A stretch of DNA of 64,000 nt, from contig NZ_CP077970.1 of assembly GCF_024758505.1 (NCBI RefSeq), forward strand, positions 7,936,001-8,000,000. The letters run 5' to 3'. Numbering within the stretch: position 1 is the first letter of the stretch; each line of letters begins with the position of its first letter. The position numbers were made by a program, and so were the translations under genes. The notes below the pieces were generated by a model. The model did no database searches. It saw nothing but the letters and a program-made list of their open reading frames with translations, and was not told the origin of the DNA. Shown here one piece after another: positions 1-7,743 of the stretch. This DNA comes from Bradyrhizobium arachidis (GTDB lineage Bacteria; Pseudomonadota; Alphaproteobacteria; Rhizobiales; Xanthobacteraceae).

Positions 1-125
1 ATGCCTATGCGTTCGAGAAGCCGAAGGTGATCCGCGCCGCGATCGACCATGCCCATGTGAAGCCGGACGCGGCGATTGCCGGCGCCCGCGAGATCGCGTT
101 CTTTCCGCCGATGACCGGCGGCTGA
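1..125 (+). CDS. moaD: MoaD, molybdopterin synthase sulfur carrier subunit (3' end only)
   Basis: The window opens inside this gene; about 40 C-terminal codons are visible. The protein ends in FFPPMTGG, the ubiquitin-like Gly-Gly tail that is thiocarboxylated and delivers sulfur for the dithiolene of molybdopterin. The stop lies 6 bases before moaE, so the two subunits of molybdopterin synthase are almost certainly co-transcribed. The stretch just before the tail (AGAREIAFFPP) also fits the MoaD/ThiS beta-grasp C-terminus. The start and N-terminal half lie outside the window. The identity rests on the Gly-Gly tail together with the adjacent moaE. Confidence 0.9.
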   Translation, partial: AYAFEKPKVIRAAIDHAHVKPDAAIAGAREIAFFPPMTGG

Positions 126-131
126 CGTCGC

Positions 132-599
132 ATGGCCGCCCCCGTCACCATTCGCATCCAGGAAGACGATTTCGACGTCGCGCGCGAGATCGCGGCGCTG
201 TCGCGCGGCCGCACCGATATCGGCGCGGTCGTCAGCTTCTCGGGGATCTGCCGCCGGGACGAGGACGAGGGCAAGATCGCCGCACTGACACTCGAACATT
301 ACCCTGAAATGGCCGAGGAGGAGATCGCGCGCCATGTCGACGAGGCGCTCGCGCGCTGGCCGCTCAACGGCGTCACCGTCATTCACCGCGTCGGGCGCAT
401 TGAGCCGGGCCAGAACATCGTGCTGGTGGTGACGGCCTCGCAGCACCGGCAGGCGGCGTTCCAGGCCGCGGAGTTCCTGATGGATTATCTCAAGACCAGC
501 GCGCCGTTCTGGAAGAAGGAAGAGAGCGCGACCGGTACCGGCTGGGTCGAGGCGCATGCCCGCGACGATCAGGCCGCCGCACGCTGGACCAAATCCTGA
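132..599 (+). CDS. moaE: MoaE, molybdopterin synthase catalytic subunit
   Basis: A 155-residue protein of normal MoaE length. With MoaD it converts cyclic pyranopterin monophosphate to molybdopterin in the cytoplasm. Family landmarks are the GAVVSFSGICR segment near residue 35, the LEHYPEMAE segment, HRVGRIEPGQ around residue 95, and the catalytic lysine region FWKKEE near residue 130. The ATG follows the moaD stop by 6 bases, and the TGA shares its last base with the ATG of the next gene (TGATG), which suggests translational coupling. Function is known from the family. Confidence 0.95.
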   Translation: MAAPVTIRIQEDDFDVAREIAALSRGRTDIGAVVSFSGICRRDEDEGKIAALTLEHYPEMAEEEIARHVDEALARWPLNGVTVIHRVGRIEPGQNIVLVVTASQHRQAAFQAAEFLMDYLKTSAPFWKKEESATGTGWVEAHARDDQAAARWTKS

Positions 600-1558
600 T
601 GGCAAAAGCATCCAAAAAGTCCGCGCAGCGCCGCGCCACACCCAAGCTCGCGAAGGTCGCCGCCGGCGATCTCGTGACGCTGTTCGACTTCGTGCGCTAT
701 GCGGTGAGCCGCTTCAATGAGGCCGAGCTCGCCTTCGCGCACGGCACGACCGATCCGGTCGCTGAAGCCGCTTTTCTGGTCTGCGAAGCGCTGCACCTTC
801 ATCCCGACCAGTTCGAGATGTTTGCAAATGCCCGCGTCAGCGCGGCCGAGGCGAAGACCATCATCGGGCTGATCCACCAGCGCGTCACCACGCGCAAACC
901 GGCCGCCTATCTCGTCAACAAGATCTACATGCGCGGCCTGCCCTTCTATGTCGACGAGCGCGTGATCGTGCCGCGCTCCTTCATCGGCGAACTGCTGGAG
1001 TCGCATTTCGGCGGCGACGGCGAAGCGGGCTCGCTGATCGACGACGCCGGCGCCGTGGAGCGCGTGCTCGACCTCTGCACCGGCTCCGGCTGCCTCGCCA
1101 TCCTCGCCGCACATCATTTCCCGAACGCGCTGGTCGACGCGGTCGACATCTCCAAGGCCGCGCTCGAGGTTGCCTCACGCAACGTCGCGGAATACGGGCT
1201 TGAGGATCGCCTCACGCTCCACCGCGGCGACCTCTTTGCGTCGCTGGGCGAGGCACGCTACGACCTGATCATCTCCAACCCGCCCTATGTCGATGCCGAG
1301 GGCATGGCAGCGCTGCCGCCGGAGTGCCGGGCCGAACCAAAACTCGCTTTCGACGGCGGCGCCGACGGATTGGACGTGGTGCGCCGCATCTTGCGCGACG
1401 CGCCCGATCACCTCACGCCGGAGGGCGGGCTATTGTGCGAGATAGGCCGCGGCCGCGAGCGGATCGACGAGGCATTTCCGGAACTGCCGCTGCTCTGGCT
1501 CGACACCGAAGACAGCGAGGGCGAAGTGTTCTGGATCGCGGCAGCCGATCTCGGCTGA
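599..1558 (+). CDS. prmB: PrmB, ribosomal protein L3 glutamine N5-methyltransferase
   Basis: A 319-residue class I SAM-dependent methyltransferase. The SAM-binding loop reads LDLCTGSGCLAI and the catalytic NPPY motif is at residues 227-230; NPPY is typical of glutamine N5-methyltransferases (PrmB, PrmC). The N-terminal ~100 residues (VRYAVSRFNEAELAFAHGT, then HQRVTTRKPAAYLVNKIYMRG) match the PrmB type rather than the release-factor enzyme PrmC. The basic Lys/Arg-rich first 20 residues are an extension. It overlaps moaE by one base but has no functional link to molybdopterin synthesis that I know of. Confidence 0.9.
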   Translation: MAKASKKSAQRRATPKLAKVAAGDLVTLFDFVRYAVSRFNEAELAFAHGTTDPVAEAAFLVCEALHLHPDQFEMFANARVSAAEAKTIIGLIHQRVTTRKPAAYLVNKIYMRGLPFYVDERVIVPRSFIGELLESHFGGDGEAGSLIDDAGAVERVLDLCTGSGCLAILAAHHFPNALVDAVDISKAALEVASRNVAEYGLEDRLTLHRGDLFASLGEARYDLIISNPPYVDAEGMAALPPECRAEPKLAFDGGADGLDVVRRILRDAPDHLTPEGGLLCEIGRGRERIDEAFPELPLLWLDTEDSEGEVFWIAAADLG

Positions 1559-1653
1559 TCCGGCAAACCTCTGATCCGATAAGCCTCCCGGAACAACTCA
1601 AACCGCGCCACGTTCATCCTCGAAGAATTTTCTTTTCGTCGGAGGATGTCCGC

Positions 1654-2241
1654 ATGCTTGCGCCATCGGGCGAATTGCTGCGCGCCGGCGTGGCACTCAA
1701 GATCAATCACCTCAAGCGCGCCACGCGATCCTATCTGCGTGACCGCGCCAGCCAAGCCGGCGGCCGGGTGACGTCTTACGCGACGGCCGCGGGGCTGTTC
1801 GCGGTTGCGGGCGTGTTCGTCCTCGCCGCCTTCTTCGTCGGGCTGATGGCGCTGTTCCGCTGGGTCGAGCTTACCTACGGGATGTTCTGGGGTTTTGGCG
1901 CCGTCGGCGCGGTGCTGCTGGTACTGGCTGCGATCCTTGCTGGTGTTGCGATGGCACAAATGAAGCGCCGGCCGAAGACCATCGTTCCGCTTGCCAGCCG
2001 CCTGCGCGTCGCGATCGCAACGCCCCGAATTCCGCGCGGTACGGTCAAGGAGGCCGTGAAGGAGGTCGCCACCACGATTCCCCTGGTGCCGCTCGCACCC
2101 GGCGAGAAGGGCCATCGCAACGGAACCTCGCGGGCGCGCGGCAACCGGCCGCTGCAGCTTGGCTTGATGCTCGCGGCCGTCGGCCTCCTGGGATTGACCG
2201 CGGCGCGCCGGCGCCGCCACAGCCGCGAATTGGACGCATGA
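1654..2241 (+). CDS. Membrane protein resembling phage holin superfamily III
   Basis: I start it at the ATG preceded by GGAGGA seven bases upstream, giving 195 residues. Two hydrophobic helices lie near residues 48-70 (AAGLFAVAGVFVLAAFFVGL) and 80-105, and a third short one near the C-terminus (LGLMLAAVGLLGLTAARRRR). The N-terminal amphipathic part and central helix pair fit the putative holin/Phage_holin_3_6 proteins common on proteobacterial chromosomes. Nothing else here is phage-like, so a lytic role is not implied. The last four bases overlap the next gene (ATGA), so the two membrane proteins are probably translated together. Confidence 0.6.
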   Translation: MLAPSGELLRAGVALKINHLKRATRSYLRDRASQAGGRVTSYATAAGLFAVAGVFVLAAFFVGLMALFRWVELTYGMFWGFGAVGAVLLVLAAILAGVAMAQMKRRPKTIVPLASRLRVAIATPRIPRGTVKEAVKEVATTIPLVPLAPGEKGHRNGTSRARGNRPLQLGLMLAAVGLLGLTAARRRRHSRELDA

Positions 2242-3371
2242 TGACGCTGCGGCGCTCCAGCGAACTCGACAGCTGGCTCCTGGTCGCCGCCACAACCATC
2301 TTCGTGCTGACGGCCGAACGCTACTTCGGGGACTATGTCACGTCGAGATCCGGCTCCGTCGCGGCGCGCCGTAACGATGAGGGCAATTCGCCCGAGGCCA
2401 ATCCCGTGCGCGCACTCGCGCAACCCGGACATGGCCGTCGCTCGACAAGCCCATTCCATATTCCCTGGACCGGCTGGAAGGACATTCTCTGGCGCACCTA
2501 TCAGCGCATCGACGAGGACCGCCTGCTTGCAACCGCGGGCGGTGTGGTGTTCTTCGGGCTGCTCGCGGTCTTTCCCGCCGTCACCGCGCTTGTATCCTCC
2601 TATGGCCTGCTCGCGGACCCCTCGACGATATCAGCCAATCTCCAGACGCTCGCCATGATGCTGCCGGACGGCGCGTTCCAGATCGTCGAAGACCAGGTCG
2701 CGCGCGTGCTCGCCAAGGGCAACACCCAGCTTGGTGTCGCCTTCCTGTTCGGCCTCCTGCTCGCGATCTGGAGCGCCAATGCCGGCGTCAAAGCCATCAT
2801 CGACGCGCTCAACGTCGCCTATGAGGAGCGCGAGAAGCGCAGCTTCGTCCGCCTCAATCTGGTGTCGCTGGCCTTCACGATCGGCGGGATCGTGGCGCTT
2901 CTGCTGATGGTGGCGGCGGTGGTCGCCTTCCCGCTTGCGCTGAACCATCTGGGGCTGGGGCCCGAGAGCAAGCTGATCGTCGCGTTGGCGCGGTGGCCGC
3001 TTCTGTTCGTCATTTTGCTGGCGGCGCTTGCCATCCTCTACCGCTTTGCGCCAAGCCGCGACGCGCCGCGCTGGCAGTGGCTGAGCATCGGCGCATTGAC
3101 CGCCACCATCCTCTGGATCGCAGGCTCTGCGCTGTTGTCCTGGTATCTGTCGGAGTTCGCAAATTACAACGCCACCTACGGCTCGCTCGGTGCGGCGATC
3201 GGGTTGATGATGTGGATGTGGATGTCCGCGATTGTGGTCATGTTCGGGGCCGAGCTGAATTCCGAGCTCGAGCGGCAGACCTTGCGCGACACCACCACCG
3301 GGCAACCCAAGCCGCTCGGCAGCCGCGAGGCGGTCTCGGCCGATACGGTCGGCGCCGCAGCACCATCCTAA
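2238..3371 (+). CDS. YihY/BrkB family inner-membrane protein
   Basis: A 377-residue protein with about six membrane helices between residues 95 and 345. The YihY family pattern is clear: WKDILWRTYQRIDEDRLLATAGGVVFFGLLAVFPA, then SANAGVKAIIDALNVAYEE, and FANYNATYGSLGAAIGLMMWMW near the end. The family has been mislabelled as ribonuclease BN; its true role is unsettled, with permease or envelope functions proposed. The first ~90 residues are an extra extension with one more hydrophobic stretch. It is coupled by an ATGA overlap to the holin-like gene. Confidence 0.85.
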   Translation: MMTLRRSSELDSWLLVAATTIFVLTAERYFGDYVTSRSGSVAARRNDEGNSPEANPVRALAQPGHGRRSTSPFHIPWTGWKDILWRTYQRIDEDRLLATAGGVVFFGLLAVFPAVTALVSSYGLLADPSTISANLQTLAMMLPDGAFQIVEDQVARVLAKGNTQLGVAFLFGLLLAIWSANAGVKAIIDALNVAYEEREKRSFVRLNLVSLAFTIGGIVALLLMVAAVVAFPLALNHLGLGPESKLIVALARWPLLFVILLAALAILYRFAPSRDAPRWQWLSIGALTATILWIAGSALLSWYLSEFANYNATYGSLGAAIGLMMWMWMSAIVVMFGAELNSELERQTLRDTTTGQPKPLGSREAVSADTVGAAAPS

Positions 3372-3408
3372 AGCGCGATGAGTTCAGTTGATCGTCATCG
3401 CGCTTTAG
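3368..3408 (+). terminator. Perfect 14-bp inverted repeat after yihY
   Basis: CTAAAGCGCGATGA at 3368-3381 is mirrored by TCATCGCGCTTTAG at 3395-3408, with a 13-base loop. It begins at the yihY stop codon and could end transcription, although the T-run is short. It directly precedes a dispersed repeat, so it may be part of a composite repeat. Confidence 0.5.
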
Positions 3409-3415
3409 CTTCTTG

Positions 3416-3495
3416 TTTGAGCATGATCTCCGCGCAAACGCGTTCCGCGTTTGTCGCGAGGGAAAACCGCTGCACACTTTCCGGATCATGCTCTA
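3416..3495. repeat. Dispersed GAGCATGATC palindromic element, long copy
   Basis: The element opens with TTTGAGCATGATC and closes with GGATCATGCTC, so its ends are inverted copies. Inside are GGAAAACCGCTGCACAC and an extra CG-rich palindrome (AAACGCG TTC CGCGTTT). A shorter copy with the same ends and core is at 6076-6132. It lies between two convergent genes. I associate this family with Bradyrhizobium intergenic regions from memory; copy number cannot be judged here. Confidence 0.75.
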
Positions 3496-3547
3496 GCTTC
3501 GAGATCAGGCCGGATATGCTCCGGCCTGACCCGATCTCTGCCGCGGC

Positions 3548-4390
3548 TCAGCGCTTGGTGATGACGGCTTCGAGATATTCGCTGTGCACCACCACCGTGC
3601 CGTCCTCGGCATGGTTGAACTCGCCGACCAGCGCCAGCAGGTCGCGCTTGAGCGCCGCCTGACCGTTGGCGTCAAGCGCGGCAAAGGCCTTCAGCATCGG
3701 CCCGTAAAAACTCTTGAACACGTCGAGCCAATGGTCCGGCGAGCGATAGCGGAACACGAACATGCGCGGTTCGGCTGATATTTCCGATGCGGTTCGACCG
3801 AACATCTCCTCAAGGCGCGCCTTGGTGCCCCACAAGGCCGGCGACTTCACGCCGGCGGGCGGCGGCAGGTGTTTGCCGATCGTTTTGAAGAGCTGGCCGA
3901 TAAAACCCTGCGGCGTCCAGTTCGCGAGCCCGATCTTGCCGCCCGACCTGCAGACGCGCGCCAGCTCGGACGCTGCCTTGTCCTGGTCCGGGGTGAACAT
4001 CACACCGAAGGTCGACAGCACGACGTCGAAGGTGGCATCGGCAAACGGCAGCGCTTCGGCGTCGGCCTCGCGGAATTCGATCCTGAGATGCTCGGCCGCC
4101 GCCCGCTCGCGGCCGCGTTCGAGCAGCGCCGGCACGTAGTCGGTGGAGGTCACATCGCACCAGCGGCGGGCCGCGGCCAGCGTCACATTGCCGTTGCCGG
4201 CGGCGACATCGAGCACCTTGCTGCCGGCGCGCAGATCGAGCGCCTCGCAAAGCTGTTCGCCGACGATCTGCAAGGTGGTGCCGACGACGGCATAATCGCC
4301 GGACGACCAGGCGCCATGCTGGCGCTGCTTGACGGCGGAGAGATCCGGCTGGGCTACGACGGGCTGGTTGAGGGCGGCGGATGTCGACAT
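3548..4390 (-). CDS. Class I SAM-dependent methyltransferase (UbiE/Methyltransf_11 type)
   Basis: I start at the ATG with AGGGAG eight bases upstream, giving 280 residues. The SAM-binding motif I is VLDVAAGNGNVTLAAA near residue 65, motif II is ADAEALPFADATFDVVLSTFGVMF near 120, and a post-motif ARVCRSGGKIGLANW follows. The N-terminal KQRQHGAWSSGDYAVVG is typical of small-molecule methyltransferases of this group. The C-terminal ~110 residues form the substrate-binding part and give no clear substrate. It stands alone, convergent with yihY and divergent from the regulator at 4511. Confidence 0.8.
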   Translation of the reverse strand: MSTSAALNQPVVAQPDLSAVKQRQHGAWSSGDYAVVGTTLQIVGEQLCEALDLRAGSKVLDVAAGNGNVTLAAARRWCDVTSTDYVPALLERGRERAAAEHLRIEFREADAEALPFADATFDVVLSTFGVMFTPDQDKAASELARVCRSGGKIGLANWTPQGFIGQLFKTIGKHLPPPAGVKSPALWGTKARLEEMFGRTASEISAEPRMFVFRYRSPDHWLDVFKSFYGPMLKAFAALDANGQAALKRDLLALVGEFNHAEDGTVVVHSEYLEAVITKR

Positions 4391-4510
4391 GGGCAAACTC
4401 CCTGGGTTGGACACGCCGGGACGATAGGGCGCACGCCGTCCGCTGGCCTTGAGGCCTGCGTTATTTTACGTTGAGGGCGCCTTGATTTTTGGCCGGGAGC
4501 CGAGCGACGC

Positions 4511-6070
4511 GTGGCGTTCCAGTTCGAGGATTTTGCGCTGGATTTCGAGCGCCGCGAATTGCGACGCGCAGGTACCCTCGTCGCGCTCGAGCCGCAGGTT
4601 TTCGATCTCCTGACCTATCTCGTTCGCAACCGCGATCGCGTGGTGACGCGGGACAATTTGCTCGATGCGATCTGGAACGGCCGCGTCGTCTCGGAATCGA
4701 CGCTGGCAAGCCGCATCAACGCGGCACGGCGCGCGATCAACGACACCGGCGAGGAGCAGCGGCTGATCCGCACCGTGGCCCGCAAGGGCGTCCGCTTCGT
4801 CGGCGAAGTCGTCGAAACGCCCAAGGTCCAGCCCGTGCCGCCGGCCAAGCCGGGCGACGGGACGTCGGCCGGCCTGCCGCTCCCAGATCGCCCCGCCATC
4901 GCCGTGCTGCCCTTCACCAATCTCAGCGGCGAGATCGAGCAGGACTATTTTTCGGACGGCATCAGCGAGGACATCATCACCGCGCTGTCGAAGCTGCGCT
5001 GGTTCTTCGTCATCGCCCGCAACTCCTCCTTCATCTACAAGGGCCGCGCCGTGCACCTGCGCCAGATCGCGGAGGAACTCGGGGTCCGCTACGTCGTCGA
5101 GGGCAGCGTGCGCAAGGGTGGCGAGCGCGTGCGCATCACCGCCCAGCTCAACGACGTTGCGACTGGCAGCCATCTCTGGGCCGAGCGCTACGACCGCAAG
5201 CTCGCCGACGTCTTCGCGGTGCAGGACGAGATCACCGAAGCCATCGTCGCCGCGATCGAGCCGCAGCTCTATGCGGCCGAGAATTTTCGCGCCCAGCGCA
5301 AGCCGCCGGGCAGCCTGGACGCCTGGGACCTCGTGATGCGCGCGCTGTCGCACTACTGGCGGGTGACGCGGCAGGACCATGTCGTCGCCCAGGCCCTGCT
5401 GGAAAAGGCCATCGCGCTCGACCCCGATTACGGCAAGGCGCTCGGGCTGCTCGGCACCAGTTACATGTTCGCGGCCCATATGGGCTGGATGGAGATGGCC
5501 ATGGCACTGCCGCTCGCCGAGCGCGCCGCCACGGCCGCGATCCGCGCCGACGGCGAGGATCCCTGGGCCCACAACGCGCTCGGCCACGTCCATCTGTTCG
5601 CCCGGCGGTTCGAGGATGCGCTCGCCGAGTTCCAGACCGCGTTGCGGCTCAACCCGAATTTTGCGCTGGCGCAGGGCTATCACGGCCTCGCGCTCAGCTA
5701 TTGCGGCCGCTGGCAGGATGCCGACGAGGCGGCGCGCCGCGCCATCCGCCTCAGTCCGCGCGATCCCTACGCACCGGTCTATTTCGGCATCGCCGCCTAT
5801 GCCCGCTTCCTCGGCGAGGACTATGAGGAGGCGATCCGGCTGGCCCACGAGGCGTTGCGACAACGCAGCGATTTCGTCGGCGCGCACCGGGTGCTGACGG
5901 CGGCCGCCGGTATGGCTGAAAAGACCGAGCTCGCCCGCGATGCCCTGCAGGAACTGCGGCGCGCCCAGCCCAACATCTCGCTCGGCTGGATCGCCGAGTT
6001 CATGCCGATCCGGCTTGCCGCCGATCGCGAGCGCTACCTGGAAGGTTTCCGCCGCGCGGGCCTCACGTAG
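4511..6070 (+). CDS. Winged-helix regulator fused to TolB-like and TPR domains
   Basis: A 519-residue protein that starts at GTG. Residues 1-100 form an OmpR/CadC-type DNA-binding domain (FDLLTYLVRNRDRVVTRDNL, then RKGVRFVGEV). Residues ~128-255 are the FlgO/TolB-like domain that often follows it (AIAVLPFTNLSGEIEQDYFSDG, RYVVEGSVRKGGERVRITAQL). Residues ~270-515 contain TPR-like helical repeats such as ALEKAIALDPDYGKALGLLG and AEFQTALRLNPNFALAQGYHG. There is no receiver domain and no obvious membrane helix, so it looks like a cytoplasmic one-component regulator whose C-terminus may sense a protein or ligand. Target genes are unknown. It is transcribed away from the methyltransferase gene. Confidence 0.85.
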   Translation: MAFQFEDFALDFERRELRRAGTLVALEPQVFDLLTYLVRNRDRVVTRDNLLDAIWNGRVVSESTLASRINAARRAINDTGEEQRLIRTVARKGVRFVGEVVETPKVQPVPPAKPGDGTSAGLPLPDRPAIAVLPFTNLSGEIEQDYFSDGISEDIITALSKLRWFFVIARNSSFIYKGRAVHLRQIAEELGVRYVVEGSVRKGGERVRITAQLNDVATGSHLWAERYDRKLADVFAVQDEITEAIVAAIEPQLYAAENFRAQRKPPGSLDAWDLVMRALSHYWRVTRQDHVVAQALLEKAIALDPDYGKALGLLGTSYMFAAHMGWMEMAMALPLAERAATAAIRADGEDPWAHNALGHVHLFARRFEDALAEFQTALRLNPNFALAQGYHGLALSYCGRWQDADEAARRAIRLSPRDPYAPVYFGIAAYARFLGEDYEEAIRLAHEALRQRSDFVGAHRVLTAAAGMAEKTELARDALQELRRAQPNISLGWIAEFMPIRLAADRERYLEGFRRAGLT

Positions 6071-6075
6071 GATTC

Positions 6076-6132
6076 CTTGTTTGAGCATGATCTTTTTCGG
6101 AAAACCGCTACACACTTTTCCGGATCATGCTC
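6076..6132. repeat. Dispersed GAGCATGATC palindromic element, short copy
   Basis: CTTGTTTGAGCATGATC opens the element, CGGAAAACCGCTACACAC is the core and CGGATCATGCTC closes it. It is the short form of the element at 3416-3495. It sits six bases after the regulator stop. Its last ATG opens a frame that runs into the EAL gene, but that ATG is unlikely to be the true start. Confidence 0.75.
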
Positions 6133-6201
6133 GGCGCGACGCCGCTATCCCCTCGAATCAACATTGATGTTAAGGTTGCAGCGCTTGGGGAAGCGCAAGA
6201 G

Positions 6202-7728
6202 ATGAGCACGGCTGAAGAGCCCGTGTTTTCCCGGGTGGGGCAGTCAGCACTTGAGGGCGTAGCGCGCGGCATGATTCGCATTTCGACGATCTTCATCGCC
6301 ATCTGCATGGTGCTTGTTGCCGCCTCGCTCGGCCTGGCGCTCTACTCGGTCGCCGGGATCAGCGGAACGGAATCCGCGATCGTGGCGCTGACCGCGCTGA
6401 CCTTCCTGATTCTCTACAACGCCGTCTCGATGCGCCTGCGCGACCGCAGCGACGTCGGCAGCCAGATCGCCGATCTGTCGCGCGGCACCGCCGACCTCGC
6501 CCGTCAGGTTGCCGAATTCGGCCGCAGACTGGCCGCGGTCGAGGGACGCGTGGCGTCGGCCAATTCGACCAATGCCGACCGGGTGCAGTCCGTGGTCGGC
6601 GAGATCAACGAGCTCGGCGGCCTCGTCAAGCAACTCGCCGCGACCGTGTCGGCGCATGAGGATCTGCTCACGACGACCGGCGCGCCGCAGGCGGTGGCCG
6701 CGCCGCTCGCCCAGCCCGTGGCGAATACCCCCAAGGAGCCGGCTGCTGCCGCCGAAACGAAGTCGGCCGTTCCGCAGCCGGTGCCGGCCGCAACGCCTGC
6801 CGCTCCCATCGCGGAGGCCACAGGGGCCCGCAACCAGACCCAGATGCTGGCGACCTTGCGCAGCGCCGTCGACGAGAGCCGCATCGACATCTTCCTGCAG
6901 CCGATGGTGACGCTGCCGCAGCGCAAGGTGCGCTTCTACGAGGCGGTGACGCGACTGCGCGACGAGCGCGATCAACTGATTGCCGCCGAGGAGTTCATTT
7001 CAGTTGCGGAAGCCTCCGGCCTGATCGGCCGCATCGACAACATGGTGATGCTGCGCTGCGTCCAGGTGCTGCGCCGCCTGATGGTGCGCAACAAGGATGT
7101 CGGCGTGTTCTGCAACGTCGCCGCCTCCACGCTCGGCAATTCCACGACCTTCTCGCAGTGCCTCGACTTCCTCGAAGCCAACCGGGCGCTGGCGCCGGCG
7201 CTGGTGCTCGAGTTCAAGCAGTCGACATTCCGCAATCTCGGCCCTGCCGAGACGGAGAATCTCGCAGCGCTGGCCCAGCGCGGCTTCCGCTTCTCGATCG
7301 ACCACGTCACGGATCTGCGGATCGAGCCGCGCGAGCTTGCCGACCGCGGCGTGCGCTTCATCAAGGTGCCGGCGTCGCTGCTGCTCGATCCGAGGCAGGC
7401 CTCGACCTCGGACATCCATCCCTCCGACCTCTCCGACCTGCTCGGCCGGTTCGGCATCGACCTGATCGCCGAGCGGATCGAGGGCGAGCGCGCCGTGGTC
7501 GACCTGCTCGATTATGACGTACGGTTCGGTCAGGGTTTTCTGTTCGCACCGCCCCGGCCATTGCGGCCGGAAGGGGCATCTGCTACCGCCGGGGCCCTGC
7601 CGAACCAGGCGCAGGAACCTCAAGGATCAGACCAGGGATCACATGGCTCGGGCATATCCAGCTCAGGCGAGACGGCAACCACGCCGCACCGCGCGACCGG
7701 CAACGCAGCGCTCGCGCGCCGCATCTGA
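6202..7728 (+). CDS. Membrane-anchored degenerate EAL-domain protein, TipF-like
   Basis: I start at the ATG preceded by GGGGAAG; this gives 508 residues and excludes the upstream repeat. Two membrane helices lie at about residues 27-50 and 57-77, followed by a coiled-coil-like region to ~150, an Ala/Pro linker to ~215 and an EAL domain from ~218. Of the EAL catalytic set, E247, N305, E337, D367, K388, E424 and Q444 are present. The second Asp of the DDFGTG loop is H368, and the loop sequence is replaced by VTDLRIEP. Phosphodiesterase activity is therefore doubtful. Two helices, coiled coil and degenerate EAL match TipF, the c-di-GMP receptor needed for flagellar assembly in Caulobacter; the assignment is by architecture only. 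Confidence 0.75.
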   Translation: MSTAEEPVFSRVGQSALEGVARGMIRISTIFIAICMVLVAASLGLALYSVAGISGTESAIVALTALTFLILYNAVSMRLRDRSDVGSQIADLSRGTADLARQVAEFGRRLAAVEGRVASANSTNADRVQSVVGEINELGGLVKQLAATVSAHEDLLTTTGAPQAVAAPLAQPVANTPKEPAAAAETKSAVPQPVPAATPAAPIAEATGARNQTQMLATLRSAVDESRIDIFLQPMVTLPQRKVRFYEAVTRLRDERDQLIAAEEFISVAEASGLIGRIDNMVMLRCVQVLRRLMVRNKDVGVFCNVAASTLGNSTTFSQCLDFLEANRALAPALVLEFKQSTFRNLGPAETENLAALAQRGFRFSIDHVTDLRIEPRELADRGVRFIKVPASLLLDPRQASTSDIHPSDLSDLLGRFGIDLIAERIEGERAVVDLLDYDVRFGQGFLFAPPRPLRPEGASATAGALPNQAQEPQGSDQGSHGSGISSSGETATTPHRATGNAALARRI

Positions 7729-7743
7729 TCGGCCGCTCGCATC

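Noticed and set aside
1654..2241. Prophage remnant suggested by the holin-like gene
   Set aside because: No integrase, capsid, tail or endolysin gene is near, and the gene is translationally coupled to a chromosomal YihY-type gene. Holin-like proteins of this type are common on chromosomes.
4466..6115. A 549-codon frame antisense to the winged-helix/TPR regulator
   Set aside because: It is a GC-rich shadow; the plus frame has clear domains in correct order.
6127..6201. Longer N-terminus of the EAL protein from an ATG at 6127
   Set aside because: That ATG lies inside a dispersed repeat, and the added residues have no conserved features. The ATG at 6202 has a GGGGAAG ribosome-binding site.
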